NCBI RefSeq assembly: GCF_014898055.3
Contig: NW_023601322.1
Coordinates: 7,087,312-7,151,311, forward strand
From: Talpa occidentalis
Lineage: Eukaryota > Chordata > Mammalia > Eulipotyphla > Talpidae
Direction: 5' to 3'
Length of the DNA: 64,000 bases
The notes under the pieces are model-generated. The model searched no databases. It had not been told where the DNA came from and saw only the letters and a program-made list of their open reading frames with translations. Positions within the stretch are counted from its first letter, which is position 1. The number at the start of each line of letters is the position of its first letter. This document shows positions 1-11,983 of this stretch, in pieces. Made by a program: the position numbers and the translations under genes.

Positions 1-1297
1 CAGGATGTGCTTACAATTAATAGCAATTTTGAGGACGAGAAATTAAAAAAAGGTGTTTTATTACTGCCGTCTCTGCATCTATATTTTCAATGAACCCATG
101 ATCTAACATAAATGTTTCAAAATAAACTCCCTTTCTTCAATATCTCTACTTCTCCACTCTAGAGTCTCAAAAAAGGTGATGATAATACCAGCCTTTGAAC
201 ACATCTGAAGGGAAGGGCGAGAATGAAGGAAATTACTTTCATGGCCAAGGGCTCTTAGAAATCAGGCCCGAGGCAAAAGCTCCCACTTCAGTGCTCCGTG
301 GTGGAGAGCGAGCCCAGGGGAGCAGCAGAGTGATCTGGGAGAGGCTGATGGCTCAGTCTCAGGACCTTTCTTCATGGAGACTCTCCTTAAGCTAGTGCAG
401 CAGGAGCCACATCTGTGGCGGGGGAGGGACTTAGACTTGCTGTGGCAGGGCTTGAGGCCCTGCTGGGACCTTCCTGAGCAACCGAGGCTCTACTAGCAGC
501 GACCTGAGGAGCCTCTGGTTTTCTAAAGCAGCAGCTATGGCGACAAAAGCCTGGAAACAGTACAAACTCTTTCCAGTGAATTCCCAGCACCAAATTAAGG
601 AAATTCACAGATCTTTGGATTTGATACTGTCCACTCCTTGGGCTACTCTGACAAATTTGTACCATTTCATACTATTTTGGTCTTTCCAGGAATCAAAAAT
701 GACTTTCATGCTTGGGGTTGGGTATGAGAGTGGGCGTGGAATCTCTCAAGATGGTGGCAAGTTATCAGTCCTCAAAGACCAAGGAGGGCGGCTAATGTGG
801 CCCTGAGCCAATGCTGAGAAGCAGCATGTCCTCTTCTACTAGGGAAGTGCTGTATCCTCTGCTGGGGACCACGGTGGGTCCGTGAACTACTGATAGCCCC
901 AAGATACACCCAAGCGAATGTGCTTGGTTGCAGACACACCCCTCTGTGTCATACACACCCCTGTGTGACAGCCATGCTGGGTGCTCATGATAACCAGACT
1001 CCACTATCCCTGCCAGCTTTGGAACGCCTTCCTTACACCCCGCTGCTCTGCCGAGAATATACAGAATATACAGGTGGAAGCGCAGTGAGTTCCTTCTTCC
1101 TGTCTTTTATTGTATTCAGGCCCTCAATGGACAGTACAGATGTCCACTCACATTGGTGCATCCACTTTACTGAGTTCATTGTCTCTAATGCTAAACTCAT
1201 CTAGAAACACCATCACAGACACCTACAAATAATGGTTTATCCAGATCCATGCTACCAGTGAAACTTACACATAATCATCACACCTTCTAAGTGACTG
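1..1297. other. Unassigned mammalian DNA, no gene recognised
   Basis: I see no repeat family or exon that I can name here. Short open frames exist on both strands (for example 195-395 plus and 387-665 minus). They overlap one another, have ordinary low-complexity composition and match no protein family I recognise. The stretch from about 240 to 560 is somewhat richer in G and C than its surroundings. Confidence 0.5.
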
Positions 1298-1593
1298 AAT
1301 AACTAGATTAAGGCCTCCCTGGTGGTGCAAGGGGTTAAGTCTCAGCACTCAAGGTATCACCAGCTACTGCAGCATGAGTTCAATCCCCAGCCAGGGAGAT
1401 GACCCACATGGCACAGCAGACCTCTCCTGACTCCCCGCTGCTCTCCTCAGCAGTGTGTTTCAGTAGATCTGCCTGTTCTGCTCCCCACTCTGTCTCTGAT
1501 GAATCCTCTCATCCCCTGCAATTCTGGTCTGTATCCCAGTTCTTGCATGTATAAATAAATAAAATAAATCTTTTTTAAAATAACCAGATTAAG
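1298..1593 (+). mobile_element. tRNA-derived SINE, copy 1, with target-site duplication
   Basis: The element runs from about 1313 to 1578. Its head reads GGCCTCCCTGGTGGTGCA and the B-box relative is GTTCAATCCCC. The body carries CCCACATGGC, CAGACCTCTCCTG and CTCAGCAGTG, and the tail is made of AAATAAA units. It is flanked by 15-bp direct repeats, AATAACTAGATTAAG at 1298-1312 and AATAACCAGATTAAG at 1579-1593, with one mismatch. That is the signature of L1-driven retroposition. Its 3' body is of the CCCAGTTCTTG type (type A). Several CpG sites present in the copy at 27.9 kb are TG or CA here, so it is moderately old. Confidence 0.9.
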
Positions 1594-2153
1594 CAGTATT
1601 TCACAAACTCTGTCTGAGATCCAAGAATCCCAGCAAACGCTGTCCTTTCTCAGGTAGGGGATGTGAGGAGCAACACTTGTCTTCCATCTTAAAGATGTTC
1701 AAGAATGCTTCACATAGCTGGACTCCTAAAAATATGCCAATGCTGCAGGCCTCGGAACCTTCTTGGCTTCTGTCTACCACTTTCAACATGTATGTTTTCA
1801 GAGTGTCCATGGTGTTTGCCATTCGCTGTTCACCTTGTCTAGTTCATCCTGGATCTCTGAATAGTAAAGCTCAGGGATGTTCTGTGAAAGGTCAGAATGA
1901 TCATTATCCTTACCAACTACAGGGCGATGGAGAGCAGAAATGTTAACACAGCTTCGGAGCAAGAAAATGGATACTGCCTACGCCGTCTAACAGTCCAGGG
2001 ACTGGAAACCTCTTTAGGGAGAGGACTGCGAAGAACGCATTTACCACATCTATAGCTGGATGTCAAGTTCAGAGTGTTGATAGCAGCCAAGAGCTGCAAA
2101 TGAAAATAGCAACTAGTGGGCTACTATCGACAAAAATGATCCTTCTTTCTTTT
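1594..2153. other. Unassigned DNA between SINE copy 1 and the young L1
   Basis: No repeat or coding feature is recognised. Open frames at 1601-1822 (minus) and 1677-1946 (plus) largely overlap each other and look like chance frames. Confidence 0.45.
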
Positions 2154-2211
2154 AAAACTGAGATTTAGCTTTTCACCATTGAGAATGAAACTGGCTGTTG
2201 GCTTGTCATAG

Positions 2212-3312
2212 ATGGCCTTTATGATGTTAAGGTATGTTCCTTGTATCCCAACTATGCATTGGAGCAAAGAAAGTTTGTTCAATAAATGGTGCTGGGAAAA
2301 CTGGGTCGCTACATGCAAAAGAATGAAGCTTGACCACTACCTCACACCATACACAAAAATCAACTCAAAATGGATTAAAGAACTAGACATAAGACCTGAA
2401 ACCATAAAATATATAGAAGGAAATATAGGCGAAACACTACGTGATTTGCACATCAAAGACATCTTTACAGACACATCACCCAAAGCAGTGATAGTGAAGA
2501 GAAAGATAAACAGCTGGGACTACATCAAATTAAAGAGCTTCTGCACAGCAAAAGAGACAATAACAAAAACAAAGAGAAACCCCACCAACTGGGAGAACAT
2601 TTTTGCACCCAACACTAATGATAAAGGACTGATCACAAAAATCTGCAAAGAGCTGATGAGACTCAACAACAACAAAGAAAACAATCCAGTCAAAAAATGG
2701 GCAGAAGAGCTAAAAAGAAACTTCTCAGAAGAGGAAATGCAAATGGCCAACAGACATATGAAAAAATGTTCAACATCACTTGTCATCAGGGAAATGCAAA
2801 TCAAAACTACCATGAGATACCATCTTACACCAGTGAGAATGGCACATATTAAAAAAACTAGCAACAAAAAATGTTGGCGAGGGTGTGGAGAAAAAGGAAC
2901 TCTTCTGCACTGTTGGTGGGAGTGCAAACTGGTCCAACCACTGTGGAAAGCTGTGTGGAGATTTCTGGACCTACTAAACATAGAGCTTCCATATGATCCA
3001 GCAATTCCACTCCTAGGAATTTACCCAAAGGACACAGAAACATCAATTCCAAAGAACACCTGCACCCCTATGTTTATAGCAGCACTGTTCACAATAGCTA
3101 AGCTTTGGAAACAACCCAAATGCCCAAAAATAGATGACTGGATCAAGAAGATGTGGTACATATATACCATGGAATATTACTCAGCATTCAAAAAAGATAA
3201 ACACATGCAATTTGCAGCAACATGGATGGCGCTGGAAGGGATCATGCTCAGTGAAATAAGCCAAAAAGAAAAAGAAAAATACCGGATGGTCTCACTCATA
3301 GCAGGAATCTAG
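2212..3312 (+). pseudogene. L1 ORF2 C-terminal fragment, open but truncated
   Basis: This is an uninterrupted 366-codon frame. Its first dozen or so codons read through the inverted L1 end; from about 2250 it is genuine ORF2. From there to the TAG at 3310-3312 it covers the region after the reverse transcriptase core. It includes the cysteine-rich motif [18 protein letters not shown] (first Cys codon at 2872, last at 2923), then [23 protein letters not shown] and [10 protein letters not shown], all typical of the ORF2p C-terminus. ORF2p is normally about 1,275 residues, so roughly 28% is present. No endonuclease or YADD-type catalytic motif is included. The ATG at 2212 is fortuitous. It is a retrotransposon relic and no host function is implied. 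Confidence 0.9.
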
Positions 3313-3401
3313 AAAACTTAAATAAGGGACCAGGAAAATGAATAACTATAAGAAAGTGAAAATCAAAATCAACAAAAAACTATGAACCAGAGACACTTTT
3401 A

Positions 3402-3448
3402 GGGGGGCGGGGGCGGGAGGGGAGGGATTGGGGTCAGAATGGGGGGGC
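3402..3448 (+). other. G-rich L1 3' UTR tract with G-quadruplex potential
   Basis: The L1 3' UTR has G runs of 6, 5, 3, 4 and 3 separated by single bases between 3402 and 3426, with further runs of 4 and 7 up to 3448. G-rich 3' UTR tracts are a known feature of mammalian L1. The same tract appears in reverse complement in the antisense L1 at 48316-48341. Folding is inferred from the run pattern only. Confidence 0.7.
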
Positions 3449-3519
3449 TGCAATTGTATGGGGAATATAACAATAAAATTTATTATCTAATAATAAAAAA
3501 AATAAAACTGAGATTTAGC

Positions 3520-6500
3520 AAACTGTACAAAAATGAATAATGATATAAAATATATACAAATAAAAAATAAATAAAAGTGAGATTGAATAGGTGAATTAAG
3601 TGACTGAAAGAGTGTTGGACTGTCACTTCCACAGTCTCCACAACTTTGAAGGGGGCATTCGTGTCACATCTGAAATTCTTCCTCAGAGGGGTTAACACAT
3701 CCTACCTGTCCTCTCAGTTGGGGTTATGGAGGGGCTGTTCTACGGGCTTCCACGTTAGCACTTCTAAAACAATGGCCTTTCATTCATAAGTCAGGGGGAT
3801 AATAGGAAAGTTTTGCCAGATGTTAAATATGTTCAATTTGACTCAACTCATCAGGAACCAGATTGATAACTACAGCCCGGGTCTCCAAAAGCAGCACTAA
3901 ATTCAGCATCAGAGTGACGTAGGACACGTTTTTATTCATTCCTTTCCTCCACTTGCCCCCTTGGACTGGAGGATGCTGATGGATTTCAGATTCCCTGGCT
4001 TCAGCTCACACATTTTCTCAGCCTTCACGATGCCTGGACTTGCTCCTTTGTCCTGGGTGCAGCTCCCCTGAGAAGTGGCTATAGGTCCCTGAGGGCATGA
4101 CCCGCCATGAACACTGTGGGATTACAGGCCCCTTCCTCAAGGTGACCTTTCCGCCCAGTTAGTCAATGCACTGTGAGCCTCTGAGCCACCTTAACATCTA
4201 GCAACTGAGAGGGGATCAATATTTTGCATTGTAGTGGTGAAAATTTGCTAAGGAGCTCTCTACTGACAGTCCATCTCTCTTACCTCTGAGAACACCGTGA
4301 TTTAATTGCAGTTGCCAGACTGATACCTGTATTTCGTCTCTGCTACAGCCATTAGGAGTGTTACAGCCATCTCACACCTGACAAGACACTGCCACCTGGA
4401 CTGCGGCAAGCCAGAGTCCTGTTATCCCTGTTGCTAATGCAGCGATTTCACCCAGGCTCTCAACTTTCACCCTACCTTACCAAGAGCACCTACCACCGAG
4501 CTCCTCAAATGTGGCGATGACACCCTCACCCTCACGTGTTGTCTTAGTGAAGGGATGAATACTAGGGTGATATCTCAGGTCTTACAGAAAATCTACTAAC
4601 ACCTCTACAAACCTCTGATTTCTCAGTGTGACAGCAAGGATGTTCTGGCACATTCACCTCATTTAATGAAGGCTTTCAAAGTAGTTGATCATCAAGGCAC
4701 TAATGCATTAGATGGTAGGGACTCATGTCTGTTGTTTTTAGCAGAGTCTATAATAAAGTAACAGATGATGGTCCCTTGCAAGCAAGTTCACCCCACTTAG
4801 TTCTACCCTTAATCCTCATCCCTTAATCCTCATCCATCAAATCCACACCCACATATTCCCCAACTCGATGCATCTTTTTTCTCTATGTGAGCTGACTTCT
4901 CCCAACGCAGGGACTGCCCACCACTGTGAATGTCACTCACTGGACTCGGGTTATTGATCGAGAAGCAGTATCACTACTCTATCCCCATCACCACTCACCT
5001 GCCCTGGTCATAATCAATCAGACGTGAAAGCCTTAGTAATTATATTGCTAAAAACAGTGTCCAGGTGGACTTACGGTTTCTTGGCACTCCAAGGTTTCAT
5101 CTAAATCATTTTTTGGGGGGGGGATAACTCTTTCTACCAAACTTTTTATTACATATGCTCTAGAAAACAGAGGGTTTTATGTGCCAATGATTGATTGGGA
5201 TGTGGAAGCCTGATAAGGGGTAAGAAATCCTGAGAGGGGTAAGAAAATGTTTTGAGGCAATTAAGGAGGAAGAGAAAATGAAAGTGTACATAGTTTCATG
5301 AAAAAATTGAAACTTTTAGTCTTTGCAGAGGTTTTCAGATAAGAGAATAAGGCCCTGGGTCAGAACTCCAGTTGATGGGGATGACAGGAGGGCAGAAAAG
5401 TTCTTCCAACACTATTTATCTCTCCAGGTGTAAGTTAACTGACTGAGGACAGGGCAGTGCATCAGCAGAAAGGGGACCCTTGGAAGTGAGGTGTGAGTGT
5501 GGTGGAGACAACAGAGCAAACCTTTGCAAGGCCTGATCCAGCCAGAAAGCTGGAACCCATATATGTACATTTATGAATTTCTTTTAGATTATATCTAAAC
5601 TAAGGTTTCAGTCATAACATTACATACACTGTATAATTAATTATTAGTGATCAATTTAATACTTAACAATCATCAAAGGTTGGAGGCAACTGTGATCTGA
5701 GAGAGAGCTGAGCAGGACAACAGCAGGATTATCTTAGATGAAAAAAATTATCGTGAAAGCAAAATGAGTGACAAGATGATGATATATGTAGGTAAAGGAT
5801 CAAGGTAGCAAAAAAACAGCACCTTAATCTGTCTGCATTCATACTAATATCCGGCAGTATCCATCGTTTCTATCTATCAAATACTACCTAAAGAAACGGT
5901 TCAGCCATTATTTGGAGGGACTTATGAGTAGTTTTGATAATAGTTATTTCATATGCTATATGAAATTATATGCAAGATAACAATATGAGCCATGTAATAA
6001 AAATAATAAATTACCTCCAGAATATCATCTCTACACTTAGTCTTATAGACTTTAAATAATAGAAAAAAATAGTATTTAAAGTCCATATCAGCTAACACTT
6101 TCCTACTTCTCATCTAGTATCTACTAAAGTGGACTATATAGGTAAGAATGATATTTTAATTCTAACTGTACCATAGATTATCAATTCCTATTGTTTACTG
6201 ATTCTGCATTAAGAGAGAGGTCATACAATAGATGAAGGGGAAGATTTGTAAGTAATACACACACATAGAAAGTACTCGAAAGTTCTTGCAAGGTGCCAGA
6301 GAGTACAAATGATATAGTATTTCTAATTTTAGCAACTGCAATCAGACCCCAATTAAGCAAAATGAAAATCTTCATGGATGAAATACAAATGATTTTTAAA
6401 ATTTTAAATTCGAGACCAGGATGTTGGCTTTGACATGTAATTCTACCCAAGTCTTCACAGCTCGTACAGGTGAAAAAGGCAAAGTCTCCTTCTCAGCTTT

Positions 6501-7505
6501 CACATAACGAAATCGGCTTGATGGGGGCTTGAGAATGCACCTCACAGAAACTTCTGCTGAAGCAGCGTGACCTTGAGATTCTGTTTGCTTCGTCTTCTGT
6601 GTACGATTTGGGTATGAAAAAAAAATATGAGTTTATATCTATGTTCTTCACTGGAACTTCCCCCCAAGATTTAGCGGAGTATCTATCAATCACCTGCCAA
6701 AAGCTCTTTCTAAGAAGATGGAAGAAAAGAAACTCGTTTCTGAATTATTTTGTTCCTGTCACTGCACCTGGCGCTACCATCATCTGCCCCCACATGTGTA
6801 AATGTCTATGGAGAAGGTGCTTTGTCCTCACGGGCTGAAAGACAGCAGGACGCACAGCACACACCTCCCAGCAAAGGTGTCAGGAATGAGCAAAAGAAGA
6901 GACAAAAGCATTTTCCTCACTCCTAGGGTCTCACTTGATTCTGTCTCCCTCGGCCTATGACAAACGATTCATTTCACTTTAAAACTCCACTGCTCCTCCA
7001 CAGAGTGGACACTTGCCAGAAAGAGTAGCCGCTGCCCCTGCCCCAGCTCCCTCGGCATCAGGTCCCCCACGAGCAGCAAGGGCGGCCTCCCTGTGAGACA
7101 GCCAGGGAGCCCCCGTGGAGGGCGGGCTGACTCCCAGGGACTCATGCAGGGCCCTGTGCCTCGGGAGGTCTGGTCACGAGGACGTGGCTCTTCTGAACAC
7201 TCTGTGGGCGGAAAACTTCCTGCCTAGAAATCCAGATGCTGCTGGGCTGTGCAGGGCTACTCAGATTGCCGCAAAGCAATGCCCGGTGAGGTCTCTGTCA
7301 GATTTCACTGTTATTAACTTCTGTTCTTTTACAGCAAAAAATAACAAACAGGTCATTTGAAAGAACAGTGTTATTTTTACAACAATAAGCACTTTGGGCC
7401 TCCTAAAATTCAACAGTTCTTATTAATACCTAGGATTTGATATCAGAATATTAATCTGGAATCTGGTAGCTCTTAACACCAATCTCTACCCCAGTTTAAA
7501 AAATT
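3520..7505. other. Long unassigned stretch, no gene recognised
   Basis: Nothing here resolves into a known repeat or exon by eye. The part from about 3640 to 5080 is somewhat GC-richer and could hold a decayed retroviral or other ancient repeat, but I cannot anchor it to a motif. A pure G tract of nine bases lies at 5115-5123. From 5540 to 6480 the DNA is AT-rich. All open frames (such as 6181-6450 minus and 6599-6838 plus) are short and mutually overlapping. Confidence 0.45.
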
Positions 7506-7758
7506 GCAAATGCTATCTGCAGCCACTAAAGCACAAGTTCGATCCCCAGCTAAGGAGCTGACCCACATGGCGCGGCAGACCTCTCCTGTCTCCCCGCTGA
7601 TCCCCTCAGCAGTGGATTTCAGTTGGTCTGCCTGTTCTGTTCCCCACTCTGTCTCTGGTGATTCCATTCACCCCCCACACCTCTGGCCTGTCCCCAGCTC
7701 TTGTATGCATAAATAAATGCAATAAATCTTTAATAAATAAATAAATGAGAGCAAATGC
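7506..7758 (+). mobile_element. tRNA-derived SINE, copy 2, 5'-truncated
   Basis: The element starts just upstream of its B box (AAGTTCGATCC at about 7535) and lacks the A-box half of the tRNA-like head. It then keeps CCCACATGGC, CAGACCTCTCCTG, CCCCTCAGCAGTG and a tail of AATAAA units ending near 7747. GCAAATGC occurs at 7506-7513 and 7751-7758, a plausible 8-bp target-site duplication. The 3' body is type A. The missing A box implies incomplete reverse transcription, and it also removes a normal Pol III promoter. Confidence 0.85.
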
Positions 7759-9879
7759 AGGGAGAGGCTATCAATGAGTCCCCTTATATATCTGAAGACA
7801 GAGCCTCCAAGAGGAATCACACACATTTGCAGCTGAGTCAGCACATTATCCTTCTGAACACTACCGTGGGGCAAAGCCCCTCACACAGTGAACTTGGAGA
7901 GAAGTGCAGCCTCTTCCTCTTTGGTCTCCCGGGAAAACTCGGCAGCCTGGGGGCTATTTCCTCTTCACGCCCCCCCGAGTGTCGAGATGCCCCCTCTCCT
8001 TTGACAAGCTGCTTGAGGTCGTGTTGCTACGAAGACAGAGTCCGTTTCCACGCTGACATGTCCATAAGGAGCTACGAAATCCGTAGTGCATCAAAATGAT
8101 AAAAGCTGCAGCCTGTACAGAAAACCCAAGTTCTCTGCGAGGGGTGTTGTTTCCATCACCCCAGCATTGCAGGCTCTCTGTCTCTCTCAGTTCATCCTCG
8201 TTCTCTTGAAGAAGAATCTTCTCATAGGAGATCTCTGGAAACATGGCTGGAAATTGGCGGGGACAAGTATTCTAAGACTGCTTCCTTTCTCTTGGTGTTA
8301 ATAAGGTCCCTTTCCTCTGTGGGCCTGAGGAGATGGAGCTGTTAATTTTATCTCTGGAGCCTAAGGAGGATCCCACCCCTCTCCCAGAGGACTGAAGGGC
8401 ATGGAAGTAAGAAACAGAGCTGGGGATAAGCCTGGCAAGACTTCCCTCACCTCCAAAGCGGCTGTGAAATAAGATGGATGCCAGCTGCGCAAATAGAAAA
8501 CGCACAATCCCATGAACATGTTCAAAAGAGAAGACTTTTTTCAGTCTTTGGTCATTTCCAGCTCACAGTCTTGTTCCAAGCAGCAAACACAGTATGTGCT
8601 TTGCCGTGTTAACATTTTAAACTGCACATTTTCAAATCAGATTAAAGAGTCACATTGGTAAAATGATTTTAGCACTTGGGAAATTGTTTAGTTTGAAATA
8701 TCTCACACTGAAATGTTGGTGAACAAAATGGAAATTAAAGCTTTGTGTAATTCATTGAAGGACAGAAACACCAAATTAGCACTTGGGTATTTTTAATGAA
8801 ATGAAACATGAGTATCTTAATTAGAGAAAAAAACCCACCATTTTAGCAAAACCCTATTGATAATATTTTGAGATGATTTTGTCAATATAATTTTGGAAAG
8901 ACTATAGCATCAATTTCTTACACAATTTTCATTTTCCAAGTTTGTCAATGCACCATTTTATAAAATAAATTTCCTAGTAAAGATTTACTTCCTAGTATAT
9001 GAAACAGTGCATAAAAATATGCAAACACATATTGTAGAGTAAAACTATGTTTCTATCTAAATTAGCATGTCTCCTAAGAGGGTGGGAGGGAGTAATTTAT
9101 AAAATCAGAAATGCAAAAATCAGATCCTATTTGCTCATTCAGAAATGTCTGTAATATTACAGTCAACCTTACATCAGTATTATCAAACACCACTGCAGGC
9201 AAATATTGTGTGTGTTACATAAAAGCAGAGCGGCTGCACAGGGATTTTTAAATTAATTTATTTGCCCCCTCCCTAGTATATTATGAACATTTTTACATTT
9301 TTAGAACAGGGGATGTGCCCCCCCACCCCAACTGGTTCACTAGTACCTAGTACAGTGCCTGATAGGTGGCAGGGTTTTCATGAATTAGTTTTATAACACC
9401 AAATGGCTTTGCGTAAAGAGGAATGTGGTGATGTGTGTTCACCATACAATAATCTATGCCACGTGAATGGACATGTGAACAGAAAATATTCAATGGAATT
9501 TCTCCCCATTGTTTAGGTACATGTTTCTAGTTTTAAAGTACTGATAGAGGATCTCACAGGCATTTACTTACAAACTTAGTGTTGTCATTTCAGCATATTT
9601 AAAACATTTTTCTACAGAATATGTTCTGTATACTCCTTGAAAGACTGTTTGCATTATGTAATAATGATCGTCAGTGGAAGTGGCGGGCATCACGTTGTGA
9701 GGCTAACCTCTGTCAGCAGACTGTGGCCTGTGTGTGATTACAGGGGGCCTCTGCTTCCTAATGTGAAAATGAGGACACCACCCCATTCCCCATCTCTGTG
9801 GCTCTGTGGCAATTAAAAAAACTAGGTATCAGCTCTGACATGAACAGAACTTGAAAGCTGTCACTCTATTCTTTACCAC
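7759..9879. other. Unassigned DNA, possible short L2/MIR-like end
   Basis: No gene is recognised. From 7860 to 8500 there are overlapping frames on both strands (for example 7755-8099 plus and 7954-8244 minus) with no family signature. Around 9330-9380 the words ACCTAGTACAGTGCCTGATAGGTGGCAGG resemble, in pieces, the 3' ends of L2 or MIR elements (the usual form is close to 'cagtgcctggcacatagtagg'). The match is too short to call. Confidence 0.4.
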
Positions 9880-10139
9880 AAGAAAGAGAAACGAAAACCA
9901 AAACCATGAAAAAAAAAATGCTGAAAATCAACACCTCTTCTTTAATCAATCAGAGAACCAAGGTCACAGTTGCCCACATACCAACTGCAATTGAAACAAA
10001 AACAATCGACACCAGGAAAGCCATCTTCAGATGAGAGAAAAACAAAGACCAAGAGGATAACGTCGATGAAGTGAGAAGAAAAACAGCATCTTAGTGGGAA
10101 AAGAACAAAAATGAAAATGACATTAGATTTCTCTTCACA

Positions 10140-10990
10140 AAGCATTCAGTTGAAACTAGAATTCCATCTCCAGAAAGAAATATCCCTCAAAAGTGAGGAG
10201 AGCTTTTCAGACAAACTAAACTGAGGGAATTTAGGGTCACATGCCTGTTTCCCAAATGCCTGTGAGGACAGGTAGAATGACATCGGTAAGAGGCTTGGCT
10301 CCAATAAGCAAAGGGCAGTAGAGAAGGAATAAATCCAGCTAAAGTAATTTTTTTTTTCTATTCCAGTTTCCTAAGAGATAACTAACAAAGTAATTTTTAG
10401 CATTGGATGAAAAAGTCACGTGGGTAAGTGAGATGAATGACAGCCAGGCCTTAAGGAGGCGAGAGAATAAGGCTACTGAGGTATAAGCTACCACATTACA
10501 AATGAAGAAGTATAGTGTTAGAAGTGTAAAAAGATCCAATTTCATATTTTCTATAAGAAACCCACATTTAAGCATACTCAGCTGTGTGAAAGGGTGGAGA
10601 AATATATATGATGGTGACACTAATCAAAAGGTAGCTTGAGGAACTATTACTTTGGGTAAAGAAGACTACAGAAAATGCAAAATTACAGAGGGATTGCATG
10701 ATAATGGAATTGATCCTCCAAGAAGACACAACAGTCCTTAAGGGGAATGTACCTACTAACAGTGTGTCAGAGTAAGTGAGGCAAAACCGGATAGATCCGG
10801 CAAGGAGAAGCAGAAACATCACTGTTTTAACTGGAGACTTCGGAGCTGTTCTCAGGCACTGGTAGATCGAGCAGCAAGGAGACATACCCACCAATAATGC
10901 AGACAAACCCCTGCTTCTCTCAAGCATACATCCTTGTAGAGACCCACAAACTCCAAGCATATAAGGGCCTAAGATACTAACTCTATCAAA
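10140..10990 (+). mobile_element. Old L1 remnant, ORF2 region, sense strand
   Basis: Degraded but recognisable L1M-type ORF2 words occur in order. They are AGAATTCCATCTCCAG and the frame around TTTTCAGACAAAC at 10150-10220, ATAAGAAACCCACATTTAA at about 10553, CACTAATCAAAAGGTAGCTTGAG at about 10616 (in pieces), then a segment resembling 'caagaagacataacaatcctta' (about 10718-10742) and a GTGAGGCAAAACCGGATAGA segment. Stops and indels interrupt every frame. A 142-codon minus-strand frame at 10568-10996 is an antisense shadow. The upstream stretch from about 9880 may belong to the same element. The poor conservation indicates an old insertion. Confidence 0.7.
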
Positions 10991-11983
10991 TGTCAAAAAA
11001 CGATGCAGAGAAAAAAGCAGGGAGGGAGAGAGAGTATAAGGTGAATGATTTGGTTTAAATTAAACTTAAAATGTCAGAAAGTGCTTTAAAGGGATGGAGG
11101 CAGTTCAGGGAAGCTGAGCACACAGCTGAAACAGGCTGATGGAGATACCAAGGGGTAGAATATCCAGGAAAGAAGAAACAGTTCAAAGGTTAAAAACTTT
11201 CTATTTATCACCCAAGCTTTCTTTTATTAAGGAGGGTCAGCAAGTAATTACTGTATACATTCATTCTTTTTTCCTTCCTCGCCACCCTAAATTTATAATG
11301 GAAATTAGGATTTGACAGAAAAGCTGATTATTAGTTACTGAAGGGCAAGTAAGGCCTCTTTATAAAATGGCCTGCAGCAGAGATTTGTGTCCTGCAAACT
11401 CGCTGAGCTACCTAAGAGGATAGGTGATGAGACACAAACAGCTATAAAGCATCTTTTTTTTTTCTACTTGTTCCCAAGTCGTGAGACAGTAATTACATGA
11501 CACTTCATATCACAAAATGTTCAATCAAAAGCCTGTCACCTTTGACTCAATATCACTTATTATATGACTGATTTGACAAAAATAGTTTCAATTTGATCTT
11601 GAATATAAATTATAGTGATTTTATCAGAATAAAGCTTGAGTTTGCACTATATTGTCATTTTCAAAAGTCCTTTCTAGGGTTGCCAACAGAAATATATAAC
11701 TCATCTATCTGCTTCATTTTTAGAACGGTAGTGAGAATAAGGAAACTGCAAGGGAATTAAGATTAATGGGTAATGATATTTAAAATAAAAAAAAGGAACT
11801 TTTCCTAAACACAAGATTTATCACCTACACTAAAAAGACATTGTATAATCAAATTGGCAATATTTTAATCCAAAAAGAGGATGCCATAAACACCATAGAA
11901 TTAATACTAATGAAGCAACTTTGTGGAAAAATATTATTCTTACTCTCAGTGATTTGCCAACTTCCAATTTCCAGTGAAACTTC
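10991..11983. other. Unassigned AT-rich DNA
   Basis: No repeat or coding feature is recognised between the old L1 and SINE copy 3. The sequence is AT-rich without an obvious periodic element. Confidence 0.45.

Larger units (their letters stand above)
2154..3519 (+). mobile_element. Young 5'-truncated and 5'-inverted L1 (LINE-1) insertion
   Basis: Perfect 16-bp duplications AAAACTGAGATTTAGC at 2154-2169 and 3504-3519 bracket an insertion of about 1.33 kb. The main part, about 2250-3503, is in sense orientation: the 3' third of ORF2, a G-rich 3' UTR and an A-rich tail with AATAAA. The first 80 or so bases (2170 to about 2249) are inverted. On the minus strand they encode a reverse transcriptase segment with [17 protein letters not shown], which belongs well upstream in ORF2. 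An inverted 5' piece next to a truncated sense body is the known twin-priming outcome. The clean duplication and the unbroken ORF2 frame indicate a recent insertion. It lacks the 5' UTR, ORF1, the endonuclease and most of the reverse transcriptase, so it cannot move by itself. Confidence 0.93.

Noticed and set aside
10568..10996. 142-codon minus-strand frame with hydrophobic segments
   Set aside because: It lies antisense to degraded L1 ORF2 words on the plus strand, and its composition follows from that.
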